Shown here: in pieces, positions 62,189 to 64,000 of the stretch
Position numbering within the stretch: the first letter of the stretch is position 1
Layout of the letters: each line of letters begins with the position of its first letter
Assembly: GCF_007176755.1 (NCBI RefSeq)
Contig: NZ_BJTV01000017.1
Span: 62,001-126,000 of the forward strand
Origin: Streptomyces sp. 1-11
Lineage (GTDB): Bacteria; Actinomycetota; Actinomycetes; Streptomycetales; Streptomycetaceae
Direction: 5' to 3'
Length of the DNA stretch: 64,000 bases
The notes under the pieces: model-generated
The model's database searches: none
The model's input: only the letters and a program-made list of their open reading frames with translations
Told to the model about the DNA's origin: nothing
Position numbers and translations under genes: made by a program

Positions 62189-62218
62189 TTGTACGGACCG
62201 AACACGTTTCAGTACGCT
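62189..62218 (+). promoter_or_regulatory. Promoter of the NB-ARC regulator (probably leaderless transcript)
   Basis: TTGTAC (62189-62194), 18-nt spacer, TACGCT (62213-62218). The expected start point is within a few bases of the ATG at 62228, and no ribosome site precedes that ATG, so the mRNA is probably leaderless. Confidence 0.5.
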
Positions 62219-62227
62219 CCGTGTCCC

Positions 62228-64000
62228 ATGCGAGGTCCTCAGCACCCCGGCCCCTGCGCGGCCGGCCGGCCGCCCCTTGAACTCACCTCCTTCGTCGGGC
62301 GCTCGGCCGAACTCGCCGCACTGGCCGAGGCCATGGCGGCGGCCCGGCTGGTGACGGTGACCGGTCCCGGCGGGGTGGGCAAGTCCCGGCTCGCCCTGCG
62401 CGCGGCGCGGCGGCCGGCGGGCGGGGCGGAGGTGGCCCGGGTGGAGCTGGCGCACGTCCAGGACCCGCTGTTCGCCGAGTACGCGGTGGCGGACGCCCTG
62501 GGCCTGACCGACCACACCACCCGGCCGCCGCGCGAGGCACTGTTCGCCCATCTCGCGGGGCGTCGTGTCCTGCTGGTACTGGACGGGTTCGAGCACCTGG
62601 TGGAGGCCTGCGCCGGGCTGGTCGCCGAGCTGCTGCGCGGGCTGCCGGAGCTGCGGGTGCTGGCCGTGGGGCGCCGTCCGCTGGGGCTGGCCGGCGAGCG
62701 GCTGTTCCCGCTGGTGCCGCTCGGCGCCGACGAGGCGGTGGAGCTGTTCGCCGACCGGGCCCGGCAGCACGGCGCCGACGTGGCGGACCGTCCGGCGGTG
62801 CGTGAGCTGTGCCTGCGTCTCGAGGGGATCCCGCTGGCGGTGGAGCTGGCCGCGGGGCGGCTGCGGGCGCTGTCCCCGGCCCAGTTGCTCGAGCGTCTCG
62901 ACGACCGGTTCCGGCTGCTGACCGGCGGCGGCCCGGACGCCCTGCCGCGGCACCGGACGCTGCGCACGGCGATCGGCTGGAGCCACGAGCTGTGCACCCC
63001 GGCCGAACGGCTGCTGTGGGCACGGCTTTCGGTGTTCGCGGGGACCTTCGACCTGGACGCGGCGGAGTACGTGTGCAGCGGGGACGGCCTGCCCGCCGAG
63101 GACGTCCTGGACGTGCTGTCGGAACTGCTCGCGCAGTCGCTGGTGACGCGCGAGGAGACGGCGACGGGACCCCGCTACCGGATGCTGGACACCGTCCGGG
63201 CCTACGGCGCCGGCTGGCTTGCGGCCGCCGGGGACACGGCCCGGCTGCGGCGGCGGCACCGCGACTGGTGCCTGGGCCTGGCCACGATGTGCGAGCTGGA
63301 CTGGTTCTCGCCCCGGCAGCGGGAGGTGGCCGCGCGCGTCGAGGCGGAGCTGCCGAATCTGCGCGACGCCCTCGAGTTCTGCCTGACCGAGCCGGAGGAG
63401 GCGCATCTGGGCCAGTACCTGGCGGGCTCGCTGTGGTTCTGCTGGGCGGGCTGCGGACGGCTGTCGGAGGGGCGGCGCTGGCTGGAGCGCAGCGTGGAGC
63501 TGGAGTCGGGGTACGAGCGGTCGCGGCTGAAGGCGCTGTGGGTGCTCGGGTACGTGGCAGTCCTGCAGGGCGACACCGTCGCGGCGCCGGCCGTGCTGCG
63601 GGAGTGCCGTACCGCGGCGGAGCGGGTGGCGGACGGCACGGCGGTGGCGTACGCGGAGCACCGCACGGGCTGTCTGGCGCTGGTGACGGACGACATGGCG
63701 CGCGCGGAGCGGCTGCTGCGCTCGGCGCTCGGGCGGTACCGGGAGATCGGCGAGCTGAACAGCAACGTCCTGATGAGCCAGGTGGAGCTGGCGATGGCGC
63801 GGGCGTTCCAGGGGGACCTGGCGGAGGCGGTGCGGCTGTGCGAGGACGTGCGCCGGGTGTGCGAGGACCACGGGGAGCGCTGGGCCCGCTCGTACGCGCT
63901 GTACGTCCTGGCCTACGCGGCCTGGCGGGACGGGGACCTGCGCCGGGCGCGGGAGCTGCTGGTGGACTGCCTGGGCGACGCGCACGCCTTTCGCGACCTG
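62228..64000 (+). CDS. AfsR/LuxR-type NB-ARC ATPase regulator (5' part; runs off the window)
   Basis: The first 591 residues of a large regulator with no stop before the window end. It opens with ELTSFVGRSAELAAL and the P-loop VTGPGGVGKSRLALRAA (about 40-56), continues with Walker B VLLVLDGFEHL and the GLPLA-type EGIPLAVELAAGRLR, then winged-helix (about 235-330) and TPR-like helical repeats (from about 350). This is the NB-ARC core of AfsR/SARP- and LuxR-type ATPases; there is no N-terminal SARP domain, so a C-terminal LuxR helix-turn-helix is expected beyond 64000. Target genes unknown. Confidence 0.88.
   Translation, partial: MRGPQHPGPCAAGRPPLELTSFVGRSAELAALAEAMAAARLVTVTGPGGVGKSRLALRAARRPAGGAEVARVELAHVQDPLFAEYAVADALGLTDHTTRPPREALFAHLAGRRVLLVLDGFEHLVEACAGLVAELLRGLPELRVLAVGRRPLGLAGERLFPLVPLGADEAVELFADRARQHGADVADRPAVRELCLRLEGIPLAVELAAGRLRALSPAQLLERLDDRFRLLTGGGPDALPRHRTLRTAIGWSHELCTPAERLLWARLSVFAGTFDLDAAEYVCSGDGLPAEDVLDVLSELLAQSLVTREETATGPRYRMLDTVRAYGAGWLAAAGDTARLRRRHRDWCLGLATMCELDWFSPRQREVAARVEAELPNLRDALEFCLTEPEEAHLGQYLAGSLWFCWAGCGRLSEGRRWLERSVELESGYERSRLKALWVLGYVAVLQGDTVAAPAVLRECRTAAERVADGTAVAYAEHRTGCLALVTDDMARAERLLRSALGRYREIGELNSNVLMSQVELAMARAFQGDLAEAVRLCEDVRRVCEDHGERWARSYALYVLAYAAWRDGDLRRARELLVDCLGDAHAFRDL

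Overview
The window is a GC-rich actinobacterial chromosome segment, almost certainly from a Streptomyces. Third codon positions are strongly G/C, GTG starts are common, a BldD orthologue is present, and the order ribE-ribBA-ribH, metK-coaBC-rpoZ-gmk-mihF-pyr operon, bldD-nusB-efp-aro, alaS matches what I recall of the S. coelicolor core chromosome. I see no rRNA, tRNA, phage, insertion sequence or CRISPR. Most long open frames antiparallel to the genes listed are GC-skew shadows.

Left part (1-17 kb). A small P-loop kinase and a CbxX/EccA-type AAA+ protein face two tandem CNNM/CorC-type membrane proteins. A leftward operon then combines riboflavin synthesis and uptake (ribE, ribM, ribBA, ribH) with hisE, hisG and a PH-domain membrane protein. 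It begins with an FMN riboswitch whose leader can also form a Shine-Dalgarno-sequestering hairpin. Between this operon and a ROK regulator/MFS exporter pair lies a promoter carrying two chitinase-type (DasR-like) operators but no chitinase gene. A thioesterase, a uracil permease, a DUF5995 protein and an F420-type oxidoreductase follow.

Accessory part (17-28 kb). A cationic amino acid permease, an Lrp regulator, a carbon-nitrogen hydrolase and a flavin amino-acid monooxygenase resemble the DavB/DavA lysine (or arginine) monooxygenase route. Regularly spaced TTGCG boxes lie in front of both transcription units. Further on are a GuaB1-type GMP reductase, a lipoprotein RNase of the Sa/barnase type overlapping a barstar gene, and a SorC-type sugar regulator. 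Three minisatellite-like repeat patches lie in this part.

Core part (27-62 kb). Here are rpe, rsmB, fmt, a degenerate actinobacterial priA, metK, coaBC, rpoZ, gmk and mihF. The pyrimidine operon runs leftward from pyrR through pyrB, pyrC, a membrane PH-like gene, carA, carB and pyrD to pyrF, with a likely PyrR-binding loop just before the pyrR ribosome site. Divergent from it is bldD, whose -10 box sits inside a palindromic operator. Then come nusB-efp, an M24 peptidase homologue with altered metal ligands, a proline-rich P-loop protein, aroB-aroK-aroC-aroE, mltG, ruvX, alaS and two small membrane proteins.

The right end holds the first 1.77 kb of an AfsR/LuxR-like NB-ARC regulator that is probably leaderless and runs off the window. 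Start codons were chosen by ribosome sites, operon overlaps and family lengths; those without such support are flagged.
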